DNA from: Oscillospiraceae bacterium
Lineage (GTDB): Bacteria > Bacillota > Clostridia > UMGS1810
Reading direction: 5' to 3'
Length of the DNA: 59,617 bases
NCBI GenBank assembly: GCA_015068975.1
Contig: SVJM01000011.1
Location: 1-59,617 of the forward strand
The notes under the pieces were generated by a model. It was not told the origin of the DNA, did no database searches, and saw only the letters and a program-made list of their open reading frames with translations. The translations under genes and the position numbers were made by a program. Below, in pieces: positions 44,500-52,785 of the stretch (the stretch's first letter is position 1; each line of letters starts with the position of its first letter).

Positions 44500-45591
44500 C
44501 TACTTTTCGTTTGTATCATTCCAGCTTGGAAAAAGCTCCCTAAATACATCCAGATGCGCTTCGCAGTCAAGATAGTGAGCAAACCTCTGTCTGTTGAGGT
44601 CAGGATTTTCTTCAAGCAATGCTCTTGCAATCACACTCTCATATTGAGCTTTCATTTCCATACAGAATTTATGCCATCCATCTTTCCATGTGCCATCAAG
44701 AAGACTTGCATTTCTTTGCTCAAATTCCCTCATTATCCTGTCCTTAAGCTCGCCTTTTGAAAGGGTGATGCCATTGTCTGTATTATTAATAGGTATAAAT
44801 TCTATTTTCTTTGACACTGTATCATATTTTACCGCAAGAAGTGTATTCCAACTTTCGGGAGGATTGCCATTAACTCCCTTGACAAAATGAAAGTTCCCCT
44901 GACCGTAAAGAATATGACTGTCATTATACTTTTCATAGCAACCGATACAATGGCTGTGCTGACATAATATAGCATCGGCACCGTTGTTTACCATTGCATG
45001 ACAGATTTTACGAAGTCTTGGCGAAGGATAACGGCAATGCTCTTTTCCACCGTGATATATCACAATTACACAGTCGTTTTCTTCCTTCGCCTTCCTTATA
45101 TCTTCTATTGTATCGTATTCGTCATATCCCCTTGCTCCCATTCTGTCATTGGTTGCATAGGAATACTCATGCTCGCATACTGCCACAAAGCACAGCTTTT
45201 CACCATCTTTTTCTATCACAAGGTTTTTTCTTGCATCCTGATAGTTATCTCCAAAGCCTGTGTATGTAATGTCTGCACTTTTGAGTGCCATGAAGGTATC
45301 TTCCATTCCCTTTATACCATAATCAAAAATATGGTTATTTGCAAGAGAGCAATAATCCACACCAATGGATTTAAGCACATTTGCAGTATTGGGACAAGCT
45401 TTAAGTGCAGGTCCGAACTTCTTAATAATCTTGTCACTGTCTGTCAATGCGCACTCAAGATTTACAATATTCACATCATTTCCTTCAAAAAGTGAAAGTG
45501 TATCTGTAAAAAGTGTATCGGTATCTCCCTGCTCAAAATATGGATTTGTAGCATATGTAGGAGATAAATCTCCAAAAATCAAAGTTTTCAT
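44500..45591 (-). CDS. CapA-family metallophosphoesterase-like protein
   Basis: 363 aa from the ATG at 45591 (AGAGGTG 4 nt upstream; longer versions extend into the promoter). PGA_cap fold: FGDLSPTYA at the N-terminus, NLECALTD (about 52-59), SLANNHIFDYG (about 91-101), YHGGKEHCRYPSP, CQHSHCIG. CapA homologues act in poly-gamma-glutamate synthesis, but the partner genes capB and capC are missing, and there is no signal peptide, so a cytoplasmic phosphoesterase of unknown substrate is as likely. Divergent from the AraC-type gene. Confidence 0.85.
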   Translation of the reverse strand: MKTLIFGDLSPTYATNPYFEQGDTDTLFTDTLSLFEGNDVNIVNLECALTDSDKIIKKFGPALKACPNTANVLKSIGVDYCSLANNHIFDYGIKGMEDTFMALKSADITYTGFGDNYQDARKNLVIEKDGEKLCFVAVCEHEYSYATNDRMGARGYDEYDTIEDIRKAKEENDCVIVIYHGGKEHCRYPSPRLRKICHAMVNNGADAILCQHSHCIGCYEKYNDSHILYGQGNFHFVKGVNGNPPESWNTLLAVKYDTVSKKIEFIPINNTDNGITLSKGELKDRIMREFEQRNASLLDGTWKDGWHKFCMEMKAQYESVIARALLEENPDLNRQRFAHYLDCEAHLDVFRELFPSWNDTNEK

Positions 45592-45619
45592 AAAGCACCT
45601 CTTTAGCACAAAATTAATA

Positions 45620-45648
45620 TTGACACAATATACTTGCATCTGTATAAT
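45620..45648 (+). promoter_or_regulatory. Promoter of the AraC-type gene
   Basis: Consensus TTGACA (45620-45625), 17-bp spacer, TATAAT (45643-45648), about 82 nt leader before the AraC start. Confidence 0.85.
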
Positions 45649-45677
45649 ATTATATAATCGATGAATATGCAATGCAA
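45649..45677 (-). promoter_or_regulatory. Promoter of the CapA-like gene, abutting the opposite promoter
   Basis: On the minus strand: TTGCAT (45672-45677), 17-bp spacer, TATAAT (45649-45654). Its -10 directly abuts the -10 of the plus-strand promoter (45643-45648), so polymerase cannot occupy both at once. Confidence 0.75.
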
Positions 45678-45736
45678 TATACTAATTTAATTAAATTCTT
45701 CATTTTTTGCACAATATTAATATTTAAGGTGATATT

Positions 45737-46522
45737 ATGATTGATTACATAGTAAAAGACGTCAGACATTACTGCAATGTGAAAATAAGTAAATACTCCC
45801 CGATCCCTCCACGCACCTACCCTTTTTATGACCTGACATTTGTCATAAGCGGAAATATGACATATCTTTGCAATGGAGAAAAATATGTTCTTGGCAAAAA
45901 TGATGCAATATTCTTTACACCTGAGGATGTAAGAGAGAGAATCCGCGGGAACAGTCCGGTACATTTCGTAAGCTTTAATTTTACCATAAACGACGGACAT
46001 AATATTACATTTGAACCTTATATGAAAAATTGCATAACTCATGATATCAAGAAGCTCGTATCGGTCTTTTCTCCGTCTCATCTGACACAGCATTATCACT
46101 CAAAAGAAAAAATTGCAAACATTCTTAACTACATTTTGCTTGAACTGTCAGATGCAAAGACTTTTGGCGCAAAAAACGGACACGTATCCAGAATCATCCG
46201 CTACATTGACGAGCATATCACCGAGGATATTTCCCTGAAGGTCATAAGTGAAGAAATGAACCTGTCAAAAGAGTATATTTCTTTCATATTCAAAAAGGAT
46301 ATGGATATAACACTTACAGATTATATCAACAAAAGAAAAATCCACCTTGCAAAGGATCTGATTTCTCAGAATAATATGGAGCTCAATGATGTAGCAGAAT
46401 ATGTAGGATACAAAAACTACAGTTATTTTTCAAGACTTTTTAAGAAGTATTATGATATAACACCGGTAAAACTTAAAGCTAAAAAGAAACAAATGTCAAT
46501 TGACTTTTATGAGAAAAAATAG
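45737..46522 (+). CDS. AraC-family transcriptional regulator
   Basis: 261 aa. N-terminal cupin-like sensor (about residues 1-140: YDLTFVISGNMTYLCNGEKYVLGKNDAIFFTPEDVRE), then a two-helix-turn-helix AraC domain (about 150-250) with ISEEMNLSKEYISFIFKKDM and VAEYVGYKNYSYFSRLFKKYY. Typically controls sugar-use genes. A pair of direct repeats of the kind such proteins bind lies before the GH2 gene at 58352-58380, but the link is only a guess. AAGGTG ribosome site. Confidence 0.93.
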   Translation: MIDYIVKDVRHYCNVKISKYSPIPPRTYPFYDLTFVISGNMTYLCNGEKYVLGKNDAIFFTPEDVRERIRGNSPVHFVSFNFTINDGHNITFEPYMKNCITHDIKKLVSVFSPSHLTQHYHSKEKIANILNYILLELSDAKTFGAKNGHVSRIIRYIDEHITEDISLKVISEEMNLSKEYISFIFKKDMDITLTDYINKRKIHLAKDLISQNNMELNDVAEYVGYKNYSYFSRLFKKYYDITPVKLKAKKKQMSIDFYEKK

Positions 46523-46528
46523 TATAAT
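46500..46528 (+). promoter_or_regulatory. Promoter of the hydrogenase maturation operon
   Basis: -35 TTGACT (46500-46505), 17-bp spacer, -10 TATAAT (46523-46528). It overlaps the 3' end of the AraC-type gene and predicts a leader of about 125 nt before the TM1266-like gene. Confidence 0.75.
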
Positions 46529-46567
46529 ACTTATACAATCCTGACACAAAGAATTATCTGACTGAAA

Positions 46568-46640
46568 GGTGCGTCAAGTATATCATATATAAAAGATATT
46601 TTTTGCCGTACCGTAATATGGTACGGCTTTTATTTTTATT
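46568..46640 (+). promoter_or_regulatory. Leader hairpin / possible attenuator of the hyd maturation operon
   Basis: GCCGTACC (46605-46612) / GGTACGGC (46620-46627) 8-bp stem followed by TTTTATTTTTATT, i.e. an intrinsic terminator, located after the predicted hyd promoter and before its first gene. GGTGCG (46568-46573) could pair with CGTACC (46607-46612) and break the terminator. It may alternatively only terminate the AraC transcript. Confidence 0.55.
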
Positions 46641-46661
46641 ACGAAAGGGAGGGCTTGGAAT

Positions 46662-46919
46662 ATGGAAACAAGAGTAGCAGTTATAAGTATAATTGTAGAA
46701 AAGGAATCGTCTGTAGAGCCACTTAATAATATACTCCACCAGTACAGTGAATATATAATAGGAAGAATGGGTGTCCCCTACAGACAAAAAAATATAAGTA
46801 TAATAAGTATTGCAATAGATGCTCCTCAGGATAAGATTTCCACTTTGGCAGGAAAAATCGGAAATCTTGATGGTGTAAGTGCAAAGACAGCATTATCAGG
46901 AGTGATATCCAATGAATAA
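46662..46919 (+). CDS. TM1266-like small regulator of the iron-only hydrogenase system
   Basis: 85-aa ferredoxin-like (ACT/NikR-type) protein: METRVAVISIIVEKESSVEPLNNILHQYSEYIIGRMGVPYRQKNISIISIAIDAP pattern, ending VSAKTALSGVI. The TM1266 family is found next to [FeFe]-hydrogenase maturation genes, and its molecular role is not firmly established. It overlaps the hydE start by 8 nt. GGGAGGG ribosome site. Confidence 0.9.
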   Translation: METRVAVISIIVEKESSVEPLNNILHQYSEYIIGRMGVPYRQKNISIISIAIDAPQDKISTLAGKIGNLDGVSAKTALSGVISNE

Positions 46920-47967
46920 GGATATTTATGAAATAATAGACAAGCTTAAAAATACCCATTCTCTCACAAAGGAAGAATACCTTGTGCTTATAAAGGGAAG
47001 AAACCCTGACACAACTGAGCTTCTTATGAAATATGCCAATGAAGAAAGAAAAAAGTATTATGGCAAAGAAGTTTTCTTAAGGGGACTAATCGAAGTATCA
47101 AACATCTGCAAAAATGACTGTTATTACTGCGGAATAAGAAAAAGCAACCCCAACTGTCAGCGCTACAGACTTACACCGGAGGATATCCTTATGTGCTGTA
47201 AAGAAGGGTATGAGCTGGGATTTCGCACCTTTGTGCTTCAGGGCGGCGAGGATGGTTATTTCACAGATGATATCCTGTGTGAACTTATAAAAAATATCAA
47301 AAAAGACTACCCTGATTGTGCAGTAACCCTTTCTCTTGGAGAAAGAAGCAAAGAGAGTTATATAAAGCTTAAAGAAGCCGGCGCAGACAGGTATCTCTTA
47401 AGACACGAAACTGCTGACAAAAACCATTATGAAATCCTTCATCCCCCATCACTTTCATATGATGAGAGGATGAGATGCCTTAAAGATTTAAGAGAAGTGG
47501 GATTTCAGGTGGGATGCGGATTTATGGTAGGAAGTCCGGGACAGACTGATGAACACATTGCAGGGGATCTTAAATTCATAGAAGAATTCAAGCCCGATAT
47601 GTGTGGCATTGGACCATTTATTCCTCACAAGGATACAAAATTCAAGGATGCAAAGGCAGGCAGTGTAGCCCTTACATGCTACCTATTAAGTATAATAAGA
47701 CTTATCCACCCAACAGTACTTCTCCCTGCCACAACAGCCCTTGGAACAATGGATGAAACAGGCAGAGAAAAAGGAATTTTATCAGGTGCAAATGTTGTGA
47801 TGCCAAATCTATCGCCGAAAGAAGTGAGAAAGAAATATATGCTCTATGACAACAAGCTTTCTGACGGTGCAGAGTCTGCTCAGGCAAAAGAAGAACTTAA
47901 AAGACGAATAGAATCCATAGGATATACCATAAGTACCTCCCGTGGTGACGTATACAAAAAGGATTAA
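46912..47967 (+). CDS. hydE: [FeFe]-hydrogenase maturase HydE
   Basis: 351-aa radical SAM enzyme that helps make the organic dithiolate/iron precursor of the H-cluster. Radical SAM CxxxCxxC is at Cys66, Cys70 and Cys73 (CKNDCYYCGIR). Also LQGGEDGYF, LRHETADKNHYEILHP, and the MVGSPGQTDEH segment. It works with HydG and HydF encoded next. Start overlaps the TM1266-like stop. Confidence 0.96.
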   Translation: MNKDIYEIIDKLKNTHSLTKEEYLVLIKGRNPDTTELLMKYANEERKKYYGKEVFLRGLIEVSNICKNDCYYCGIRKSNPNCQRYRLTPEDILMCCKEGYELGFRTFVLQGGEDGYFTDDILCELIKNIKKDYPDCAVTLSLGERSKESYIKLKEAGADRYLLRHETADKNHYEILHPPSLSYDERMRCLKDLREVGFQVGCGFMVGSPGQTDEHIAGDLKFIEEFKPDMCGIGPFIPHKDTKFKDAKAGSVALTCYLLSIIRLIHPTVLLPATTALGTMDETGREKGILSGANVVMPNLSPKEVRKKYMLYDNKLSDGAESAQAKEELKRRIESIGYTISTSRGDVYKKD

Positions 47968-47992
47968 GACATAAAAGAAAGGACGATTAATC

Positions 47993-49480
47993 ATGGCAAT
48001 ATATGATCCTAAATCAAGAAAAGCAGAAGAATTTATAAACGATGAAGAAATAAAGGCTACCCTTAAGTATGCTGAAGAAAACAAAAACAACTTTGAGCTT
48101 ATCGATGCATTATTGGAAAAAGCAAGACCAAAGAAAACTTCTGACGGTTGGAGCTGTGCAGGTCTTACTCACAGAGAAGCGAGCGTGCTTCTTGCCTGTG
48201 ATGACAAAGAAAAGGTAAATAAGATATATGAAATCGCAGAAGAAATCAAGCATGCTTTCTACGGAAACAGAATTGTTATCTTCGCGCCTTTGTATCTTTC
48301 CAATTACTGTGTAAATGGTTGTGTGTACTGCCCATATCATGCAAAAAACAAAACCATTCCACGTAAGAAGCTTACACAGGAAGAAATCAGAAATGAAGTA
48401 ATCGCACTTCAGGATATGGGTCACAAGCGTCTCGCCATAGAAACAGGCGAAGACCCTGTGAACTGTCCATTGGAATATGTGCTTGAAAGTATCAACACCA
48501 TCTACAGTGTACACCACAAAAACGGAGACATCCGTCGTGTAAATGTAAATATTGCCGCTACAACTGTAGAAAACTACAGAAGACTCAAAGAAGCAGGTAT
48601 CGGCACATATATACTCTTTCAGGAAACATATCACAAAGAAAGCTACGAAGCTCTTCATCCAACAGGCCCAAAAAGCAACTACGCATATCACACCGAAGCT
48701 CACGACAGAGCTATGGAAGGCGGTATTGACGATGTGGGCTTGGGTGTGCTTTTCGGACTTGAACTTTATAAATATGAGTTCGCAGGTCTGCTTATGCATG
48801 CAGAACATCTGGAAGCGGTATTCGGTGTAGGTCCACATACAATAAGTGTACCAAGGCTTAAAAGAGCTGACGATATCAATCCTGATGACTTCGATAACGG
48901 AATTGATGATGATACATTTGCAAAGATTACCGCTTGTATCAGACTTGCAGTACCATATACAGGAATCATTATCTCCACAAGAGAAACAGAATCCGTAAGA
49001 GGAAAGCTTCTTAACCTTGGTGTATCACAGATAAGCGGTGGGTCCCGTACATCAGTTGGCGGATATGCAGGATACTCATCAGACGAAAGACCTCACGATA
49101 CAGAACAATTCGACGTATCTGACCAGAGGTCCCTTGATGATGTGGTGCATTGGCTTATGCAGAATGGTCATATCCCATCCTTCTGTACCGCATGCTACAG
49201 ACTGGGAAGAACAGGCGACAGATTTATGAGTCTTTGTAAGTCAGGTCAGATATCCAACTGTTGTCTGCCAAATGCTCTTATGACATTGTCTGAATTTCTT
49301 GAGGATTATGCAAGCGAAGAAACAAGAGCACTTGGTCATAAAATTGTAGATAATGAAATTAATAACATTCCTAATGAAAAAGTAAGAGGAATCGCCAGAG
49401 ATCAGGTAGATTATATAAGAAACTATAACGAAAATTCTCCAAAGGGAGAAGACGGTAGAAGAAAGCGTGTGGAAGTATGA
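47993..49480 (+). CDS. hydG: [FeFe]-hydrogenase maturase HydG (tyrosine lyase)
   Basis: 495-aa radical SAM enzyme that cleaves tyrosine to supply CO and CN for the H-cluster. Radical SAM motif CVNGCVYCPYH (Cys106, Cys110, Cys113). The second, C-terminal cluster motif CTACYRLGRTGDRFM begins at about 398, with another Cys downstream (KSGQISNCC), as required for CO/CN release. AAAGGA ribosome site; 25-nt gap from hydE. Confidence 0.97.
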   Translation: MAIYDPKSRKAEEFINDEEIKATLKYAEENKNNFELIDALLEKARPKKTSDGWSCAGLTHREASVLLACDDKEKVNKIYEIAEEIKHAFYGNRIVIFAPLYLSNYCVNGCVYCPYHAKNKTIPRKKLTQEEIRNEVIALQDMGHKRLAIETGEDPVNCPLEYVLESINTIYSVHHKNGDIRRVNVNIAATTVENYRRLKEAGIGTYILFQETYHKESYEALHPTGPKSNYAYHTEAHDRAMEGGIDDVGLGVLFGLELYKYEFAGLLMHAEHLEAVFGVGPHTISVPRLKRADDINPDDFDNGIDDDTFAKITACIRLAVPYTGIIISTRETESVRGKLLNLGVSQISGGSRTSVGGYAGYSSDERPHDTEQFDVSDQRSLDDVVHWLMQNGHIPSFCTACYRLGRTGDRFMSLCKSGQISNCCLPNALMTLSEFLEDYASEETRALGHKIVDNEINNIPNEKVRGIARDQVDYIRNYNENSPKGEDGRRKRVEV

Positions 49481-50679
49481 GTTTAGAAAACACCCCAAGT
49501 TCAGAAAGAATACACATAAGTTTTTTTGGCAAAAGAAATGCAGGTAAATCAAGTCTTGTAAACAGAGTTACAGGGCAAAATCTCTCTGTCGTTTCTGATG
49601 TGTTGGGAACTACCACTGACCCTGTGAGAAAATCCATGGAGCTTCTGCCATTAGGCCCTGTTGTGATAATCGACACACCGGGCTTTGATGATGAAGGAAG
49701 CCTTGGGGACTTGAGAGTAGAAAAGACAAGAGAAATCCTTTCGAAAACTCATATTGCTGTTTTTGTATGTGCAGATAATGATATGGATGATGAAATAACT
49801 CAGGAATTTATCAAACTTACAAAAGAAAAGAATATTCCCTACATCATAGCACATAACAAAGCAGACCTTATGGACAATATTCCCGAAGGTAAGGATAACG
49901 AAATATGGGTAAGTGCAACAGAAGGCATAAATATTGACGCACTAAAAGAGCTCTTAGGAAGCCTTGCAAAAAACATCAAGACAGATAAACCTCTATTGGG
50001 AGATCTTATCACAAAGGAAGATGTCATAATCCTTGTGACACCAATTGATGAATCAGCACCTAAGGGAAGGCTTATTCTCCCCCAACAACAGACAATAAGA
50101 GATATACTTGATAACAATGCTATATGTATGGTGTGTCAGACGGAAAACTTAAAGACTTCTATCGATTCACTTTCAAAAAAGCCTAAAATGGTAATCACTG
50201 ATTCACAGGCCTTTGGAATGGTTTCAAAAATTGTACCTAAAGATATACCTCTCACATCCTTCTCTATCCTTTTTGCAAGATATAAGGGCGATCTTATAAG
50301 TCAGGTGAAGGGTGCGGCAATGCTTTCAAAACTATGTGACGGAGATACTATCCTTATTTCCGAAGGTTGTACCCATCACAGACAATGTGGAGATATAGGT
50401 ACTGTGAAGCTACCCAAATGGATAAAGGAATTTTCTGGTGCAGATATTAAGTTTGATTTCACATCAGGAGGAGAATTCCCAAAGGATTTATCAAAATACA
50501 AACTGGTAGTTCATTGTGGTGCATGTATGCTAAACAGTCAGGAAATGAAATCCAGACTTGAAAAAGCAAAGAAATCTGATGTACCTATGACAAACTACGG
50601 TGTAGCAATAGCACATACAAAAGGAATACTCAAGAGAAGCCTTGAAATATTTCCCGAAGCATTAAAAATACTTGAATAA
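49477..50679 (+). CDS. hydF: [FeFe]-hydrogenase maturation GTPase HydF
   Basis: 400-aa scaffold that assembles the 2Fe subcluster and delivers it to HydA. Ras-like GTPase with GKRNAGKSSLVN (about residues 17-28), DTPGFDDEG, HNKADL, then a dimerisation domain and C-terminal cluster ligands CTHH (about 295) and VVHCGACML (about 345). Overlaps hydG by 4 nt, ending the maturation operon. Confidence 0.96.
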   Translation: MSLENTPSSERIHISFFGKRNAGKSSLVNRVTGQNLSVVSDVLGTTTDPVRKSMELLPLGPVVIIDTPGFDDEGSLGDLRVEKTREILSKTHIAVFVCADNDMDDEITQEFIKLTKEKNIPYIIAHNKADLMDNIPEGKDNEIWVSATEGINIDALKELLGSLAKNIKTDKPLLGDLITKEDVIILVTPIDESAPKGRLILPQQQTIRDILDNNAICMVCQTENLKTSIDSLSKKPKMVITDSQAFGMVSKIVPKDIPLTSFSILFARYKGDLISQVKGAAMLSKLCDGDTILISEGCTHHRQCGDIGTVKLPKWIKEFSGADIKFDFTSGGEFPKDLSKYKLVVHCGACMLNSQEMKSRLEKAKKSDVPMTNYGVAIAHTKGILKRSLEIFPEALKILE

Positions 50680-50681
50680 AC

Positions 50682-50741
50682 AAAAAACAACTCTATTTAC
50701 AAACTCGTCATAAGGACACTTGGTAAATGGGGTTGTTTTTT
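50682..50741 (+). terminator. Long terminator hairpin of the maturation operon
   Basis: 19-bp stem (50682-50700 with 50723-50741; two wobble pairs) flanked by A-run and T-run, 22-nt loop. It ends 3 nt after the hydF stop and is unusually long. Confidence 0.85.
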
Positions 50742-50754
50742 ATTTAGCCAAAGC

Positions 50755-50872
50755 TGTATGCGATACTGCGAGCAGGAATCAGATGAGATAGAAAAATTTT
50801 CTCACATTGGACAAACTGAATCCCGAAGGCGTATGTGATACGTCGAGAGGTGAAGTTTGTTCAAAGCAAATT
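50755..50872 (+). repeat. Structured intergenic repeat, family 2, copy 2
   Basis: Related to 10-118. A first module CTGTATGCGATACTGCGAG (about 50768-50786), the GATAGAAAAA box, then an outer stem TTGGACAAACT / AGTTTGTTCAA (11 bp, one wobble) enclosing GGCGTAT-GTG-ATACGTC and CGAGAGG. Against copy 1 the third hairpin pair changes T-A to C-G while pairing is kept. It lies between the convergent hydF and hydA terminators. The 323-bp gap hydF-hydA contains only this and the terminators. Confidence 0.6.
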
Positions 50873-50879
50873 GACATAT

Positions 50880-50914
50880 AAAAAGAGAACTTTCGATTTT
50901 GCGAAAGTTCTCTT
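50880..50914 (-). terminator. Terminator of the hydrogenase operon
   Basis: AGAGAACTTTCG / CGAAAGTTCTCT 12-bp stem with a 6-nt loop and T-run on the minus strand, about 90 nt after the hydA stop. Confidence 0.85.
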
Positions 50915-51002
50915 CCTTATTAATAACTATATCCAAGCCTTTAGTTGTTTGAATTCTCTTTCCCCGTCAATTTGCGTTGTGGGGAAATTTTACATCTCAT
51001 CA

Positions 51003-52766
51003 TTAGTTGAAACCTTTGCGTGGGCTATAAGTTGTGTGTAAAAGCTCGTGAGCCTTGTGTGAATTTGGTTCACCAAGATACTCATCATAAAGAGCCTTGA
51101 TCTGTGGGTTATTATGAGACTGACGAAGTGTAAGTCTTTCGTCTTCACTATAAAGAGCATTTGCTCTCTTTTCCTTATATGTGTCAAGGATATCGTCATC
51201 TTCATTTGGCAAGAAGCAAGAACGAACGATTGGCTGTCCGCCACCTGCGATACATCCGCCAGGGCAACCCATGATTTCGATGAAGTGATATTTAGATTTA
51301 CCTTCTCTGATTTCGTCGAGAAGAACCTTAGCATTCTTCATACCGTGTGCAATAGCAACGTTAACTACTGTGCCGTTGATATCGATAGAAGCTTCTTTGA
51401 TTCCGTCAAAGCCACGAACCGCCTCAAACTTGATTGCTTCGTGTTCTTTGCCTGTAAGAACATAGTAAACTGTTCTAAGTGCAGCTTCCATAACACCGCC
51501 TGTTACACCGAAGATAACGCCTGCACCTGTGTAATCACCCATAAGATCCTGATCAAATTCTTCGTCAGGGAGACGTGTAAAGAGGATACCTGCTCTCTTT
51601 ATCATACGAGCAAGTTCTCTTGTTGTAAGAACTGCATCAACATCCTTGATACCGTCTTTCTGCATCTGATCTCTTTCTTTTTCATCTTTCTTTGCAGTAC
51701 ATGGCATAATAGATACAACAAAGATATCCTTAGGATCAATGCCATTCTTTTCTGCGTAGTAAGATTTGATGATTGCACCCTGCATCTGATGAGGTGATTT
51801 ACATGATGAAAGGTGTGGCAAAAGATCGCCATAGTTATATTCAGCGTAGTTGATCCAACCCGGTGAACATGATGTAATCATCGGGAGAGTTCCGCCATTT
51901 TTGATTCTTCCGAGAAGTTCTGTGCCTTCTTCCATAATTGTAAGGTCGGCAGCAAAGTTTGTATCATAAACTTTGTGGAAGCCAAGACGCTTAAGTGCTG
52001 CTACCATCTTGCCTGTTACAGCTGTACCAACAGGCATACCAAATTCTTCACCAAGTGCAGCTCTTACTGCAGGAGCAGTCTGAACAACAACGTGTTTACC
52101 TGCTTTGAAAGCTTCGTCAACTTTTGCGATTTCGGATTTTTCCATCAATGCGCCTGTAGGACATACGCTTACACACTGACCACAAAGGATACATGGTGAG
52201 TTAGCCATTGAACGATTTTCTGCAGGAGCAACGATTGTTGAGAATCCTCTGTTTTCAAATCCGAGGATACCAAGACCGTGAGCATTTTCACATCTTGCAA
52301 CACAACGTCCGCAAAGGATACACTTAGATGTGTCTCTTACGATTGAAGGTGTAAGCTCGTCAACTGTTACAGGAGTCTTTTCGCCCTGGTAACGGCCTTC
52401 ACGAGCACCTGTAATATATGCAACATTAAGAAGCTCACACTGTCCGTTTTTGTCACACTGCTGACAGTTCTGATTATGGTTTGAAAGCAAGAGTTCTACA
52501 GATGCACGACGTGCTTCTGAAGCCTTTGCACTGGAAATGATGATTTCCATACCTTCGCTAACCGGATATACACAAGAAGCAACAAGGCCTCTTGCACCGA
52601 CAACTTCTACCAAACATACACGGCATGAACCGTTTGAACATTCACCGTGGTTAAATGCACACAAAGAAGGAATCTCGTAGCCGCATTTCTTTGCAGCTTC
52701 AAGAATGGTCAAGCCTTCTTCAACCTGGTAGGAGATGCCTTCAATTTTGATATTTACTTTAGCCAT
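51003..52766 (-). CDS. hydA: [FeFe] hydrogenase catalytic subunit HydA (NADH-dependent/bifurcating type)
   Basis: 587 aa. N-terminal [2Fe-2S] domain (about 36-64), the His-Cys3 cluster (HNQNCQQCDKNGQC, about 97-110), two [4Fe-4S] clusters (CILCGRCVARC, CILCGQCVSVCPTG, about 148-200), then the H-cluster domain with TSCSPGW (about 297), MPCTAKKDE (about 350) and MGCPGGCIAGGGQP (about 495), and a C-terminal small-subunit-like tail. With HydB and HydC it forms the trimeric complex that couples H2 to NAD(P)H and ferredoxin; this composition is typical of bifurcating enzymes, but bifurcation itself cannot be read from sequence. Shorter than the Thermotoga HydA (about 645). Confidence 0.96.
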   Translation of the reverse strand: MAKVNIKIEGISYQVEEGLTILEAAKKCGYEIPSLCAFNHGECSNGSCRVCLVEVVGARGLVASCVYPVSEGMEIIISSAKASEARRASVELLLSNHNQNCQQCDKNGQCELLNVAYITGAREGRYQGEKTPVTVDELTPSIVRDTSKCILCGRCVARCENAHGLGILGFENRGFSTIVAPAENRSMANSPCILCGQCVSVCPTGALMEKSEIAKVDEAFKAGKHVVVQTAPAVRAALGEEFGMPVGTAVTGKMVAALKRLGFHKVYDTNFAADLTIMEEGTELLGRIKNGGTLPMITSCSPGWINYAEYNYGDLLPHLSSCKSPHQMQGAIIKSYYAEKNGIDPKDIFVVSIMPCTAKKDEKERDQMQKDGIKDVDAVLTTRELARMIKRAGILFTRLPDEEFDQDLMGDYTGAGVIFGVTGGVMEAALRTVYYVLTGKEHEAIKFEAVRGFDGIKEASIDINGTVVNVAIAHGMKNAKVLLDEIREGKSKYHFIEIMGCPGGCIAGGGQPIVRSCFLPNEDDDILDTYKEKRANALYSEDERLTLRQSHNNPQIKALYDEYLGEPNSHKAHELLHTTYSPRKGFN

Positions 52767-52785
52767 TATATTCTCCTCCTATTCC

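Noticed and set aside
44500-45591. Poly-gamma-glutamate capsule locus
   Set aside because: Only a CapA-like gene is present; capB, capC and other partners are absent and the protein has no signal peptide.
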